Notes: generated by a model from the sequence alone, not told the origin. 20,301 bases of DNA from Bacteroidetes bacterium UBA6063 (GCA_002428905.1 DIYD01000137.1:1-20301), one strand, 5' to 3'; positions 6,222 through 15,619 are shown, numbered from the stretch's first letter. Program-made: numbers and translations.

Positions 6222-8654
6222 TTAGAATTCCACCCGGTAATTAAAGAAGGGGAACAAACCAGTCATAGTCCAGGAATCCAGCTTTTCTTCTTTTGAATTA
6301 TAATACACACCACCAATGTTTTGTCGGGAAGTGGCATTTTGCACATCAAGTAAAATGGTGTGGGTTGTATTCTTCAAATTCGCCTTATAACTGATGCCAA
6401 TATCGAAGCGGTAGTACATAGGCACCTGTGCACCATAGGGTTGATCAATAGCTCGAACGGTTCTGCCTTCTGCAATCGATTCTTCGAGTAAAATTGGCGT
6501 ATAGCGGTTGCCACCGAATACATTAACTTTTCCATTAATGCCAATCTTTCGGTCCTTGTTTCGCAAAGTGAACTCTTTTCCACCCAACACATTAAACTGA
6601 TATCTACCATTGTATTTGGTGTCGTACCATTTTCCTGTTTTGGTTTGATATGAACTGTTGAATAACGTGGCAGTTGCCATATAGTAATAGCCTTTGTTAA
6701 AGAAGCGTTCTAGTGTGATATCAATGCCTACATTGCGCCCGGTTCCGGCACTTTGAAAATGTGAAGTGTCTCCATTGAAAATAGCATCCCAGTAATTGCT
6801 GGTGTTTAGAATAGAGTTGGTAGAACCTTCCACGGTGGAAATGGGTACATCAAACAAATGTTGGTAATAAGCTTCTGCTTTTATTCGCATGTTGGAATTG
6901 ATTCGATAATCAGAACCCAAAACATAATGCCAGGCCTTGGTAAGTTCCAACCGATCGTTCGGTCGTTGAATATTCCCTTCATTATTAGTTGGTGAGTACA
7001 AATACAGGGCAAGATGTTCCGGTCTTGAGTGTTTACCCACCGAAGCCGTTAAATTCAACTTTTTATTCGGCGCATAGGTAATGGAGGCTCGTGGTTCAAA
7101 ACTGCTGGCCTTTGTGGCAGTTAAACCGGTAAAATGAGCGCCAATATTGGTTGTAAGGTTTGTATTCAAACGGTGTTTCCATTGTGCATAGGCCTGATAT
7201 TGGTACGATGCGTTTGAATCGTTAAAAGCCACGAATGTGGTTGCCTCCTGATAATCGTGGAAGGTGCTTTTGAAGTTATAATCGAGCTCTGAAAGAACGA
7301 CTCCGGTTCGTACCGTGTTTCTTGAATCAAACTTATAGTTAAGCATTGAACTCAATCGCCATTGCGATTCAATGTTTTCGATATCGTCTTCCTGAAATTG
7401 AAACACCTTCTGTGTAACGGTATCAATCTCTAACGTCTCGTAGTACTGCGTATATGTGCTGTGAGAGTGGGATGCCACCGTCTTGATGTAGCCCTTGCTC
7501 TTGATAGGCAATACGTGTTTAATACCAATGGTATTTACAAAGCCTACTTCGCTAAAGCCATCGTACTCCCAACGTGCATCTTGTGAGGTATCCTGGGGGT
7601 CAAAGTCGTCATACATCTCGGCTACGTTATGACCCATCACACCAAATACATTGAATTTGCCATACCGCTGTGTGGGCAGATAGAAGTTGTATGATACGTC
7701 TTGATACGAAGGCAACAAGTCACCTGTAGGGCTTAACCCAATTACGTTCAGGAAGCCAAGTGTTGAATACCTGTAGTTAATTAGATATGATCCATTGTAA
7801 TTCTTACTAAAGGGCCCTTCGGTTGCCAACTCAATACCCAAAGCGCCAATCATTACCGAATTTTCGCGTTTTTCATTATTGCCTTTTCGCAATTTCAGGT
7901 CGAAAACACCCGATAACGCATTCCCGTATTCAGCTGGGAAAGCGCCTGTATAGAAATCAGAGTTACCAAGTGTGCTGCTACTGAGCATGCTGATTGCACC
8001 GCCTTGTCCACCGCCAGCTGCAAAGTGATTTGGGTTGGCTATTTCTATGCCTTCGAGTCGCCAGAGCACTCCCTTGGGGGAGTTGCCACGAACAACAATT
8101 TCGTTGAATAAATCATCTCCACCCGAGGTTACCCCTGCAAAGTTCTGTGCCATACGGGCCGGGTCAAATGCTGCCGCTGCATACCTACTGGTTTCCTCAA
8201 CGCTAAATGCACGCGCACTTACAGTCGCCATTTCATTGGACGCTTTGGCTTTATTCTTTTTCTTTCGACTAATAACCGTCGTATTGATCTTAGCGAATGC
8301 TTCTTGCATAGGTATGTCTACCACGAGTTCTTTTACAGAGCGCAATTCAATTTGACTTAGTGCCCGGTCTTCGTAACCAACCATCTGTACGGTTATACCA
8401 ATTCGTCCAACAGGTACTTCGTCAATAGAGAAATACCCCTGATGATCGGTTAGTCCGCCTAACATGGCATCACCACTGTACACAGTTACAGTGGCGTCAG
8501 CCAGAGGCGATTTGGTTCCGGCATCAAACACCTGACCGCGAACACGCTGAGTAAGCTGAGCCGAAGCGAGGTTAAAGGAGGTTATAGTGAAAAACGTAAT
8601 CAGTGCAATTCTCTGCACAAAGGTGGTCTTAATTCCAGTCATGTTTTCTGTCAT
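6222..8654 (-). CDS. TonB-dependent receptor with carboxypeptidase-like regulatory domain
   Basis: An 810-residue outer-membrane receptor. After the signal peptide (cut near SFNLASA, residue 32) comes a CarboxypepD_reg-like beta-sandwich at about 36-120, with the usual GxVxDxxTxxPLxxAxVxV start and a GYFSI strand. A plug domain follows (about 150-260), with EIVVRGNSPKGVLWRLEGIEI and a GGxGGAISMLSSSTLGNSDFY region. The long barrel ends in FFNYRVEF, with a C-terminal Phe. Such receptors take up large or scarce nutrients using TonB/ExbBD energy. The ligand is unknown: there is no SusD partner, and the gene upstream encodes a secreted lectin. The start may be the ATG at 8654 or the one at 8642. 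A perfect inverted repeat covers the first and sits just upstream of the second. Confidence 0.9.
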   Translation of the reverse strand: MTENMTGIKTTFVQRIALITFFTITSFNLASAQLTQRVRGQVFDAGTKSPLADATVTVYSGDAMLGGLTDHQGYFSIDEVPVGRIGITVQMVGYEDRALSQIELRSVKELVVDIPMQEAFAKINTTVISRKKKNKAKASNEMATVSARAFSVEETSRYAAAAFDPARMAQNFAGVTSGGDDLFNEIVVRGNSPKGVLWRLEGIEIANPNHFAAGGGQGGAISMLSSSTLGNSDFYTGAFPAEYGNALSGVFDLKLRKGNNEKRENSVMIGALGIELATEGPFSKNYNGSYLINYRYSTLGFLNVIGLSPTGDLLPSYQDVSYNFYLPTQRYGKFNVFGVMGHNVAEMYDDFDPQDTSQDARWEYDGFSEVGFVNTIGIKHVLPIKSKGYIKTVASHSHSTYTQYYETLEIDTVTQKVFQFQEDDIENIESQWRLSSMLNYKFDSRNTVRTGVVLSELDYNFKSTFHDYQEATTFVAFNDSNASYQYQAYAQWKHRLNTNLTTNIGAHFTGLTATKASSFEPRASITYAPNKKLNLTASVGKHSRPEHLALYLYSPTNNEGNIQRPNDRLELTKAWHYVLGSDYRINSNMRIKAEAYYQHLFDVPISTVEGSTNSILNTSNYWDAIFNGDTSHFQSAGTGRNVGIDITLERFFNKGYYYMATATLFNSSYQTKTGKWYDTKYNGRYQFNVLGGKEFTLRNKDRKIGINGKVNVFGGNRYTPILLEESIAEGRTVRAIDQPYGAQVPMYYRFDIGISYKANLKNTTHTILLDVQNATSRQNIGGVYYNSKEEKLDSWTMTGLFPFFNYRVEF

Positions 8655-8681
8655 TTCTCATAAGACAACGCAATGAGAAAT
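8653..8681. repeat. Perfect 9-bp inverted repeat at the TonB-receptor start
   Basis: ATTTCTCAT (8653-8661) and ATGAGAAAT (8673-8681) are exact reverse complements around an 11-nt spacer. The first two bases of the start codon at 8654 lie in the downstream arm of the transcript hairpin. If the ATG at 8642 is used, the stem covers the ribosome-binding region. It could be a translation-blocking hairpin or a DNA operator. No T run follows it. Confidence 0.5.
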
Positions 8682-8720
8682 TACCCCTATTGGATTCGTA
8701 AAATTTTCTAGAAGTCGTTT

Positions 8721-10766
8721 TTACCGCAGAACGTGAAGCGTGCCTTTTTCATGTTTTCGGGCCACCTGTCCGTTCTCAAACCCCGCATAAGAAACATACC
8801 AAATGTAAATACCTGAAGGAACTGGCTTACCTTTAATATGCATGTCCCAGGCCTTGTCTGGTTGGTCGGCTGTGTACACTAATTGCCCCCAGCGATTAAA
8901 TACCTGAAGTTGATACGATTTCAGTTTGTCGCAATCAGCAACGGGTTGAAATACCTCATTCAGTTGGTCCAGATTTGGCGACACCGCATTGGGGATAAAC
9001 ATGCGGCAATAACAATCAATCAACGGCACGTAAGATTTCGCAGAATCTACACCACATTTGTTGGAAGCTTTTACAACAAGCGGCCCTTCGTAGTTGAACA
9101 ACAGAATACTATCGGCTACCACCGCATTTTGCCAGATTACAGAGGCGTCGGCAACACTTCGTTTAACAAACAACTTTTCCTTTTTACAGAGTTTGACGGT
9201 ATCGGGTAAGGAGATGGATGGTGGTTCGATGAAGTTGATGTTTATGGTATCACTTAGATCACATTGCTTTTCTGAAATGGTCAGGATGTAACGACCTGAC
9301 TCAGATATTGTTATGCTTGGTGTTATGGGTCCATGTTTCCAGGCGTATGTCTTGTCTGGAATAACCGAAGGTACGAGCATTATATCGTCACCAAAACATC
9401 CCGTGGTGTCGTTGCCAATTTCAATGGGAGATAGAATAATTTCCCGTACATCAAATGTGCGAAGTGCGGAATTACACGCATTTTTTGCGGTTACAAAATA
9501 GGAGCCTGTGGCCTCAAGGTTTCTGGTAAGATCCGTTGATCCATCGTTCCATTCAAAGTCAGTATCGTCGGGGGATATGGTCACCTCGATTTGGGTCGAT
9601 TCATTTTCACAGAATACAGTATCTCCGGTGAACGAAACAGTGGGGCTCGTCAATGTGGTAATTGTCGCAGAATCATCGTCATAACACGCACCTTTCCATG
9701 TACGAAGCTTATAAAAGCCTTCGTTCACAAGGCTTCGGATTAGCGGTCGCGTATTGTTTTCCCATCGCGCTGAGTCATATTTTCCGGATAAGTTCACACG
9801 ATACGGTCTTCCATCGCATAGCAATGAGTCTTTAATTTCATCCATTACAAAGGGTTGATGAATAACTACGTCGATTGTATCAAACTCGTCTTCACCACAC
9901 AAATCCTTGTATTTAACCGTGTATTGCATTGGTGTGGTGGTGTTGCACAACGGGTTTTGCACAGTAGGATTGTCCAGGTTGGTAGAAGGTGACCACAAAT
10001 AGGATCCGTCACTGCTTTCACGTGTATTTAGGCGCTTAGAGCCCCCTTTACATATGGCAATAGTATCGGGTATCAGGATGTCATCACGTAGACATGCAAT
10101 TTGCCGATTTACCGCACCACCTGTTGCACCGGTAAACCCCCAGAAAACCTCAGAAGTTCCATCAAAGATCTCACCCTGGATATCGTATTTGAGCTGATGT
10201 CGAAGTTCACAATCAAACCATACATAAATCGTTTGTTCATCGGTCTCCCAACGGATACGTACCAGGTGGTCTTTGCCATCCTCTATATTGCCTCGGGTAG
10301 AAGTAGCCGATTTGGCTGATGTCAGTCGTTGACTCCCATTGTGATCGATTGATCCATTCTTTAAAATGGCAATGTGGTCATAGTTTGGGTCACCCGAACT
10401 GGGGTTGTAGTAGGTGTCGAATTCAACCCCAAAACTTGGGGAGAACCCATCAAAGCCCAGCCCGCCACCGGAGCCCCCAATAGCCCGATTGCCCACTGTT
10501 TGTAGTACGAAAACAATACCATCTGCACCGTGATCGTTCGAACCGAAATTGAGGTAGAACTCCAGGTCGAAATCTCTGGATAGATCAATTTTATCTGCGT
10601 ACCATACGGATCCAAGTTGAAAGTTCTTAGCAGAGGTCAACTCGTAGCACTGACCACCAATGCTTCGCGCATCACCATTGGCGAAGTAGGATTGTGCTGA
10701 AGCCATGTTGGCCAAAATCAACAGCAGTAAGGCGATATAATACGTATGGAATCGCACAACCTCCAA
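8721..10766 (-). CDS. Secreted L-type lectin protein with T9SS type B sorting domain
   Basis: About 680 residues. The signal peptide is cut near MASA (residue 24). An L-type (legume-like) lectin domain spans about 26-235, with ADGIVFVLQ at 81-89, VEFDTYYN at 114-121 and YDHIAIL: the Asp and Asn residues expected to bind calcium and sugar. Several Ig/PKD-like modules follow, with paired Cys and repeated phrases such as W..G......SG.Y..... The last 90 residues are a gliding-motility-associated C-terminal (CHU_C) domain: FIPNAVSPN, then FNRWGQLVY, then PSGIYIWYV. It is exported by the T9SS and probably stays on the cell surface, where it may bind glycans. The caller's start is TTG 10766; GTG 10757 gives a tighter signal peptide and is an alternative. 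The TonB receptor gene follows after 66 bp on the same strand. Confidence 0.88.
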   Translation of the reverse strand: MEVVRFHTYYIALLLLILANMASAQSYFANGDARSIGGQCYELTSAKNFQLGSVWYADKIDLSRDFDLEFYLNFGSNDHGADGIVFVLQTVGNRAIGGSGGGLGFDGFSPSFGVEFDTYYNPSSGDPNYDHIAILKNGSIDHNGSQRLTSAKSATSTRGNIEDGKDHLVRIRWETDEQTIYVWFDCELRHQLKYDIQGEIFDGTSEVFWGFTGATGGAVNRQIACLRDDILIPDTIAICKGGSKRLNTRESSDGSYLWSPSTNLDNPTVQNPLCNTTTPMQYTVKYKDLCGEDEFDTIDVVIHQPFVMDEIKDSLLCDGRPYRVNLSGKYDSARWENNTRPLIRSLVNEGFYKLRTWKGACYDDDSATITTLTSPTVSFTGDTVFCENESTQIEVTISPDDTDFEWNDGSTDLTRNLEATGSYFVTAKNACNSALRTFDVREIILSPIEIGNDTTGCFGDDIMLVPSVIPDKTYAWKHGPITPSITISESGRYILTISEKQCDLSDTININFIEPPSISLPDTVKLCKKEKLFVKRSVADASVIWQNAVVADSILLFNYEGPLVVKASNKCGVDSAKSYVPLIDCYCRMFIPNAVSPNLDQLNEVFQPVADCDKLKSYQLQVFNRWGQLVYTADQPDKAWDMHIKGKPVPSGIYIWYVSYAGFENGQVARKHEKGTLHVLR

Positions 10767-10771
10767 AGTTA
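10764..10771 (-). promoter_or_regulatory. Possible -7 box (TAACTTTG) for the lectin gene
   Basis: TAACTTTG on the minus strand matches TAnnTTTG but overlaps the TTG start at 10766. If it is real, translation must begin downstream, for example at GTG 10757 with almost no leader. No -33 TTTG is present at the right spacing. Confidence 0.25.
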
Positions 10772-10841
10772 GTGTAAATAGTACAATAAGACTTCCGTGC
10801 GTCAGAAAATGCCAGAATTATGGCAGTTGCTTCCTGAGCCT

Positions 10842-10871
10842 TTTGGCTATTTATTCTAAGTTGTATCTTTG
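10842..10871 (+). promoter_or_regulatory. Bacteroidota-type promoter for the ELWxxDGT gene
   Basis: TTTG at 10842-10845 and TATCTTTG at 10864-10871 are separated by 18 bp, close to the known TTTG / TAnnTTTG pattern. The -7 box covers the TTG at 10869, the most upstream possible start. This points to ATG 10908 as the true start, about 30 nt after the predicted transcript start. A small inverted repeat TGCCA-6-TGGCA (10810-10825) lies just upstream of the -33 element. Confidence 0.6.
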
Positions 10872-10907
10872 GGTCAAACCAAACCAGTTATTTATCGTGT
10901 GAATGAC

Positions 10908-13871
10908 ATGAAGCCAAACCACCCTCTAAAAACAAAACGATTACTCAGGCAAAGCACTGGTTGTTTATTCTACCTGGTGGCATTGTGCCTTACCTTGTTT
11001 TATCCGTTCAACCTTAATGCTCAGGATGTTAGATTGGTGAAAGACATTTGGTCTTCTTCACACCCACTGAATGTATTAGACCCCTCACAACTTACCGTTA
11101 TTGAATCGAAACTCTATTTTGTTGATGGGGATAAGAGGCTTTGGGTTGTTGATTTGCTCACAGGTGATGCAGGCCCAGTACCCGGTTGGTTGAACACCAA
11201 AGGAAGAAAAATAGACAACCTAATTGCGTTCAACGGACACTTATACTTCACTTCTGGAATTGGTTCAGACTACAGCATTCTGTGCCAAACCAATGGATAT
11301 GATACCTGGGAGGTAGAAAGCTTCAAGCGTACACAAATCGGTAGGCCTTCGAACTTTTCAGTTTCGGAGAACAACCTTTATTTTTCAGCCGTATCCACTA
11401 GTGGAGGTTATGAAATATGGAAAACAGACGGAACCATTTCAGGGACGTTTTACATGGATGTAAATAAAGGGATCACAGGCTCAGAACCTAAGAATATTAT
11501 AGAGGTTAATGGTATTACTTTTTTTACAGCGGATCACTTCACGCCTGATGTAGGACGAGAGTTGTGGAGAACAGACTGGACGCCCGAAGGAACGTTTATG
11601 GTTAAAGATATCTGGCCATACCGCAGTATAAGTTCAAACCCCAGAAACATGGTCGAGTTTCAAGGGGAATTGGTCTTTGTTGCCGATTCAAGTGGAGACT
11701 TCAGTCAGATATGGAAGAGCGACGGTACAGAGCAAGGAACGCAAAAGATTTGGTCGTCTAGAGATATTACGAACATTAGCAATGGTATTACCGACCTGTA
11801 TGCATTCGATAGTTTGCTACTGTTTTCAGGCTTTAGCTCAACTTTTGGAAAAGAGCTTTGGGTATCAGACGGAACAAAGGATGGGAGCCATATGATCGAT
11901 GACTATTCGGCAGGTAAAGGCCATTCATCTCCATACGGCTTTACTCAGGTGGGTGACAAGGTGTTTTTCAAGCAGCATACACCTACAACGGGTGTAGAAA
12001 TCTGGGTAACGGACGGCACGAAGCAGGGCACTCTGTTGCTCAAAGACATTTACCCTGGCCCGGTTTCTTCACTTCAGTTAAGCAACACGCCGTGGGTCGA
12101 TTTTGGGAACAAGCTGTATTTCAGTGCATTGAATCAAGGAATGGGAGAAGAGTTGTGGGTCAGTGACGGTACACCTGAGGGGACACGATTGGTTGTAAAC
12201 CTATCTTCACCTGTAGAAGGGTCAAAACCAAGGTCTTTGTGTGCTTCATCGAACGGGGTCTTATTTGTTGCCGATAATCACCGTAATGAGCAGGTATTAA
12301 TGCGAACGAGAGGAGACAGTTCAAGTACTCAGGGGCTGTTGGGGTATAGCCAAATCAGCGGATCGTCTTTCCCGCACAACCTTACACTTTACGACGGATC
12401 GATATATTTTATGGCCAACGACAATGTGCACGGAAACGAACTTTGGACATCGATGGGAGACGAAGCGAGTACTAAACTTGTCCGGGACTTTAATACACAG
12501 AAAGATGGGAACGCCGAGCCTGAGATTATGGCCATTGTCAATGATCGCCTGTTAATACAGTCCAGGAGTACGGCCCAGGGGTTTTATCAATTAAGGGCAC
12601 AGGACAAAAAGGGTGAACTATCCCCTCCTTTAATTCCTTTAACAAGCCTGGTAACAGCTCCCAAGTTCAGACATATTGTTTCGAACGGGTCTCAGGCCTT
12701 TTTTGACATAAAAACGTATGGGAAGGGAAATGAAGTTTGGGTAACAGACGGAACGGTTGAAGGTACACGGTTAATCAAAGATATTATTCATGCTAATGGA
12801 AGTATCGTTATAGCCGATATGGTCGCGTTTAAGTCTGGAGTGCTTTTCGTTGATCTCTACAGACATCGGTTGTGGTATTCGGATGGCACCGCATTAGGAA
12901 CGAAACTATTACAACAATTGTGCTTCTCACCATGCGTGTACACGCCAACACAACTCACGGTGAGTGGGGGATACGGCTATTTTGTGGCACAAAATATTTA
13001 TGGCAAAGAACTGTGGCGCACCGATGGAACAGAGAGCGGAACATCTCAGTTTATAGACCTCGCACCCGGTCTTGGTGATGCCGATATTACTGCATTAAGG
13101 GCAGAGCAGGGCCACCTTTTTTTCATAGGTTATGACGGCCTTGGTAAATCGCTTTATAAATCAAATGGTACACCTGAGGGAACAGCCGCTATTATGCGGT
13201 TTGATCAACACACGCCTGCAATTCGAACCATGGAGTGGTTGGCTTCTACAAACGACAAATTGTTTTATTCGGTTCAATTGCAAAGCGATGAGTATCAGAT
13301 CTGGAGTCTGACAAAAAGCGACGAAACTTTTCGGCGGGTTTCCAACCTTACTTCCGGTCTTGATTCCACATCCATCCACAGCGCGATGGCCTATGGTAAT
13401 GATATTTATGTGTTTCTTAAACTGCCAGGAAGAGGTTTTCAGTTAATCGTAACAGACGGCACACCGGAAAGAACGGAACTATGGGGAGATGACATGGTTA
13501 ATCAACTATCAGGTCCTATAGATCACATGACTGCCTACAAAGGAGGTCTATACTTTTCCGGTACAAGTCCAATTTACGGGAATGAGCTTTTTTCGTTAAA
13601 ACTGCGGGAGCACGATATTTCTATGAGTCGGTTCAGGGTATTCCCCAATCCAGTATCCTCAAGAATGCGGGTAGGTTGGTTGACGCCAGAAGCTGTTTAT
13701 ACGGGTACCTACAATTACGAAATACTCAACAGCATGGGGCAAACAGTGGTGCGTGGCGAACTGAATTCGTTGGAGGAAAGCATTGACATTGATGATCTAA
13801 AACAAGGTATGTACGTATTCCATTTAGAGGAATATGGTTATGAAAAGTTCATTAAAACTACCCTGAACTAA
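10908..13871 (+). CDS. Secreted ELWxxDGT-repeat protein with T9SS type A sorting domain
   Basis: 987 residues from ATG 10908; a TTG 13 codons upstream lies inside the promoter box and is rejected. The signal peptide has a long basic start and a hydrophobic core, cut near NLNA (residue 38). The body holds about twelve copies of a repeat of roughly 50-70 residues centred on (E/Q)(L/I)W.(T/S)DGT..GT followed by ..KDI..G: EIWKTDGTISGT, QIWKSDGTEQGT, ELWVSDGTKDGS, EIWVTDGTKQGT, ELWVSDGTPEGT, EVWVTDGTVEGT, ELWRTDGTESGT and others. This is the pattern of the ELWxxDGT repeat family, presumably a beta-propeller or solenoid. The last 75 residues are a type A sorting domain (FRVFPNPVSS, then YEILNSMGQTV, then GMYVFHL). 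It is exported by the T9SS and surface-bound or released; its role is unknown. The 3' end overlaps the convergent oxidase gene by 14 bp. Confidence 0.9.
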   Translation: MKPNHPLKTKRLLRQSTGCLFYLVALCLTLFYPFNLNAQDVRLVKDIWSSSHPLNVLDPSQLTVIESKLYFVDGDKRLWVVDLLTGDAGPVPGWLNTKGRKIDNLIAFNGHLYFTSGIGSDYSILCQTNGYDTWEVESFKRTQIGRPSNFSVSENNLYFSAVSTSGGYEIWKTDGTISGTFYMDVNKGITGSEPKNIIEVNGITFFTADHFTPDVGRELWRTDWTPEGTFMVKDIWPYRSISSNPRNMVEFQGELVFVADSSGDFSQIWKSDGTEQGTQKIWSSRDITNISNGITDLYAFDSLLLFSGFSSTFGKELWVSDGTKDGSHMIDDYSAGKGHSSPYGFTQVGDKVFFKQHTPTTGVEIWVTDGTKQGTLLLKDIYPGPVSSLQLSNTPWVDFGNKLYFSALNQGMGEELWVSDGTPEGTRLVVNLSSPVEGSKPRSLCASSNGVLFVADNHRNEQVLMRTRGDSSSTQGLLGYSQISGSSFPHNLTLYDGSIYFMANDNVHGNELWTSMGDEASTKLVRDFNTQKDGNAEPEIMAIVNDRLLIQSRSTAQGFYQLRAQDKKGELSPPLIPLTSLVTAPKFRHIVSNGSQAFFDIKTYGKGNEVWVTDGTVEGTRLIKDIIHANGSIVIADMVAFKSGVLFVDLYRHRLWYSDGTALGTKLLQQLCFSPCVYTPTQLTVSGGYGYFVAQNIYGKELWRTDGTESGTSQFIDLAPGLGDADITALRAEQGHLFFIGYDGLGKSLYKSNGTPEGTAAIMRFDQHTPAIRTMEWLASTNDKLFYSVQLQSDEYQIWSLTKSDETFRRVSNLTSGLDSTSIHSAMAYGNDIYVFLKLPGRGFQLIVTDGTPERTELWGDDMVNQLSGPIDHMTAYKGGLYFSGTSPIYGNELFSLKLREHDISMSRFRVFPNPVSSRMRVGWLTPEAVYTGTYNYEILNSMGQTVVRGELNSLEESIDIDDLKQGMYVFHLEEYGYEKFIKTTLN

Positions 13872-15060
13872 GCATTTTTTCTACCACTTCGTATGAGGAA
13901 AGTGCTGCACCGTGAACCGTAGCCTGTGCGTATTTCGACATGGCCTCACCGGCAAAATATACCTTGTCATTAACAGGTTTTAGCAAGGTGTCCATCGTCT
14001 CTTCCGTATTGTTCTCAAAGGTGTAAGAATATGAACCACCGATATGAGGCTCTTTCGACCAGTTTTGTACAACGTGTTTTACATAGTTTTTGGTCGCTTT
14101 TCCTTCGAATAAGTCATCAAGTTCTGCCAATACGGCGTCTACAATTTCCTGATCGGAATCCAGTCCGGTGAAAGGAGCCGCGTTTTCATTGATGGCGAAA
14201 AGCCCCAATACATTCTTTGTGGCATCTTTACCAAAAGCAGCATCGTAATACGTTTTCGAATCGGAAGTCACGGCTTCAATAAAGTTACCAAACAGCAAAA
14301 CGTCTGGGTAAAAGCGCTCCTTAAACTCTATAAACACTTTTAATCCATCGCCCATTTCGATACTGTTAATGGCATCGGTTTTTTCTGTGGGAAGGTCAGG
14401 CGTAAATGCAATAGCCTCGTCTTGCAGCCTTTTAACAGGTATTGTCACCAATACCTTGTCGGCCTCCTTAGTCATACCACCACTGTGTTTAACAATTACC
14501 TTGTCATTGTTATAGTCTATCTCCGTTACTGGAGCATCAAGGGTTATTTTATCCATGATGTCATTGGCTATGTACTTCTCAAAGAACCCGAACCAGGTGG
14601 TCGACTTGAATTTATATTCACTATAAAAGCTACTGGCCCAGTTTATTTTGGATGTTCCGTCTTCTTTTGCCCGGTGAATGGTCTGTGGATTGTAGGTAAT
14701 TACATCTACAGAAGCTTTTACTTCCGGGTCACGTATTAGCCTCGCCAGGATGTCCGGATTATCATGTATCCACTCCGCACCGAGGTCTATCGGGAAATCA
14801 GCGAAGTCTTTTATGCGTTTTATACGCCCTCCTATAATGGGTGCGGCTTCCAATATTTCAAAGTCGATGTTGTGTCGGTGGAGCAGATAGCCCGCCATCA
14901 TACCAGCAGCACCGGCACCAATAATGACTACCTTACCCGAAAAATTAACCTGAAAATCGGGTGATGTGATATCGTCATCACACGACTGCAACAGAAAAGA
15001 TGCAACCGGCAGGCCAATGCCTAAAGCGGCACATTTCTTTATAAACTCTGATCTATTCAT
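13858..15060 (-). CDS. Flavin amine oxidase-like lipoprotein (FAD-dependent oxidoreductase)
   Basis: A 400-residue protein. The N-terminus (FIKKCAALGIGLPVASFLLQSC) looks like a secretion signal with a lipobox LLQSC, Cys27 being the likely lipidated residue. No twin Arg is present. The FAD-binding Rossmann motif VVIIGAGAAGMMAGYLL is followed by the Glu of the ribose-binding strand (FEILEA) and GGRIKR, the amine-oxidase GG.R motif. The C-terminal FAD motif VYFAGEAMSKYAQATVHGA is present, as is DLGAEWIH, typical of monoamine/polyamine oxidases. It probably oxidises an amine or a related compound on the periplasmic side. How folded FAD is acquired there without an obvious Tat signal is unclear. 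It overlaps the upstream barrel-like gene by 8 bp and the convergent gene by 14 bp. Confidence 0.85.
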   Translation of the reverse strand: MNRSEFIKKCAALGIGLPVASFLLQSCDDDITSPDFQVNFSGKVVIIGAGAAGMMAGYLLHRHNIDFEILEAAPIIGGRIKRIKDFADFPIDLGAEWIHDNPDILARLIRDPEVKASVDVITYNPQTIHRAKEDGTSKINWASSFYSEYKFKSTTWFGFFEKYIANDIMDKITLDAPVTEIDYNNDKVIVKHSGGMTKEADKVLVTIPVKRLQDEAIAFTPDLPTEKTDAINSIEMGDGLKVFIEFKERFYPDVLLFGNFIEAVTSDSKTYYDAAFGKDATKNVLGLFAINENAAPFTGLDSDQEIVDAVLAELDDLFEGKATKNYVKHVVQNWSKEPHIGGSYSYTFENNTEETMDTLLKPVNDKVYFAGEAMSKYAQATVHGAALSSYEVVEKMLSSG

Positions 15061-15619
15061 TTCCGTTATTCAATTTAAAATGTACACCTATTTCCAATCC
15101 CGGGAAAGCAGAGTCTTCACGACCAGAAGATATGCGCCTACCGTAATAGGCTTTCCCATACCAATCAAAACGCCTGTCGGTCTCCCAACCGAATTCTGCA
15201 AAAACGGTAGGTATGAAATAATGGACCAATGTGGATGTCTTGGTTAGTTCACCCGTAGCTAAATCAACCGAACTACTGAGTATGCGCTTGCTCAATTGAT
15301 ATCCTGCTCCAACACCTATCTTTCGATAAGTAATGTCGTTTTTTAAGAAAACTTTCCGTCCGAAGTCTACATTGGCCATCCAGTTTTGATGGGTATTGCT
15401 ACGAACAAAAAAAGCTACTTGCGGACTCCATGTCCAGGCGTTTTTATGGGCGACATAGTCGTCACCGCTTAACCAGAACAACCGGTCGAAATCGGCTCCA
15501 ATACTCAAACCATACTGGTTTAAATACGGACCGTAATAAGCCAAACGAAGATTTGGGGTAGACGCATTGGAGTAACTGCCCAACAACATCAAACACGTCA
15601 ATAGTATGGATACTCGCAT
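15053..15619 (-). CDS. Small exported beta-rich protein, probable outer-membrane barrel
   Basis: A 188-residue protein with a signal peptide (MRVSILLTCLMLLGSYSNA). I do not recognise a named family. The mature part alternates polar and apolar residues with many aromatics (LRLAYYGPYLNQYGLSIGA, WSPQVAFFV, KIGVGAGYQLSKRIL, WYGKAYYGRRIS) and ends in GLEIGVHFKLNNGNE. This fits an 8-stranded outer-membrane barrel. It overlaps the downstream flavin oxidase gene by 8 bp, so the two are likely coupled; a shared role in handling the oxidase substrate is possible but only inferred. Confidence 0.7.
   Translation of the reverse strand: MRVSILLTCLMLLGSYSNASTPNLRLAYYGPYLNQYGLSIGADFDRLFWLSGDDYVAHKNAWTWSPQVAFFVRSNTHQNWMANVDFGRKVFLKNDITYRKIGVGAGYQLSKRILSSSVDLATGELTKTSTLVHYFIPTVFAEFGWETDRRFDWYGKAYYGRRISSGREDSAFPGLEIGVHFKLNNGNE

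Noticed and set aside
10810..10825. TGCCA-6-TGGCA as a regulator binding site
   Set aside because: Arms of 5 bp are expected by chance in a region of this size; it is mentioned only with the promoter.
10869..10907. TTG start giving a 1000-residue ELWxxDGT protein
   Set aside because: The TTG lies inside a TATCTTTG -7 box that has a TTTG element 18 bp upstream; ATG 10908 gives a normal signal peptide.
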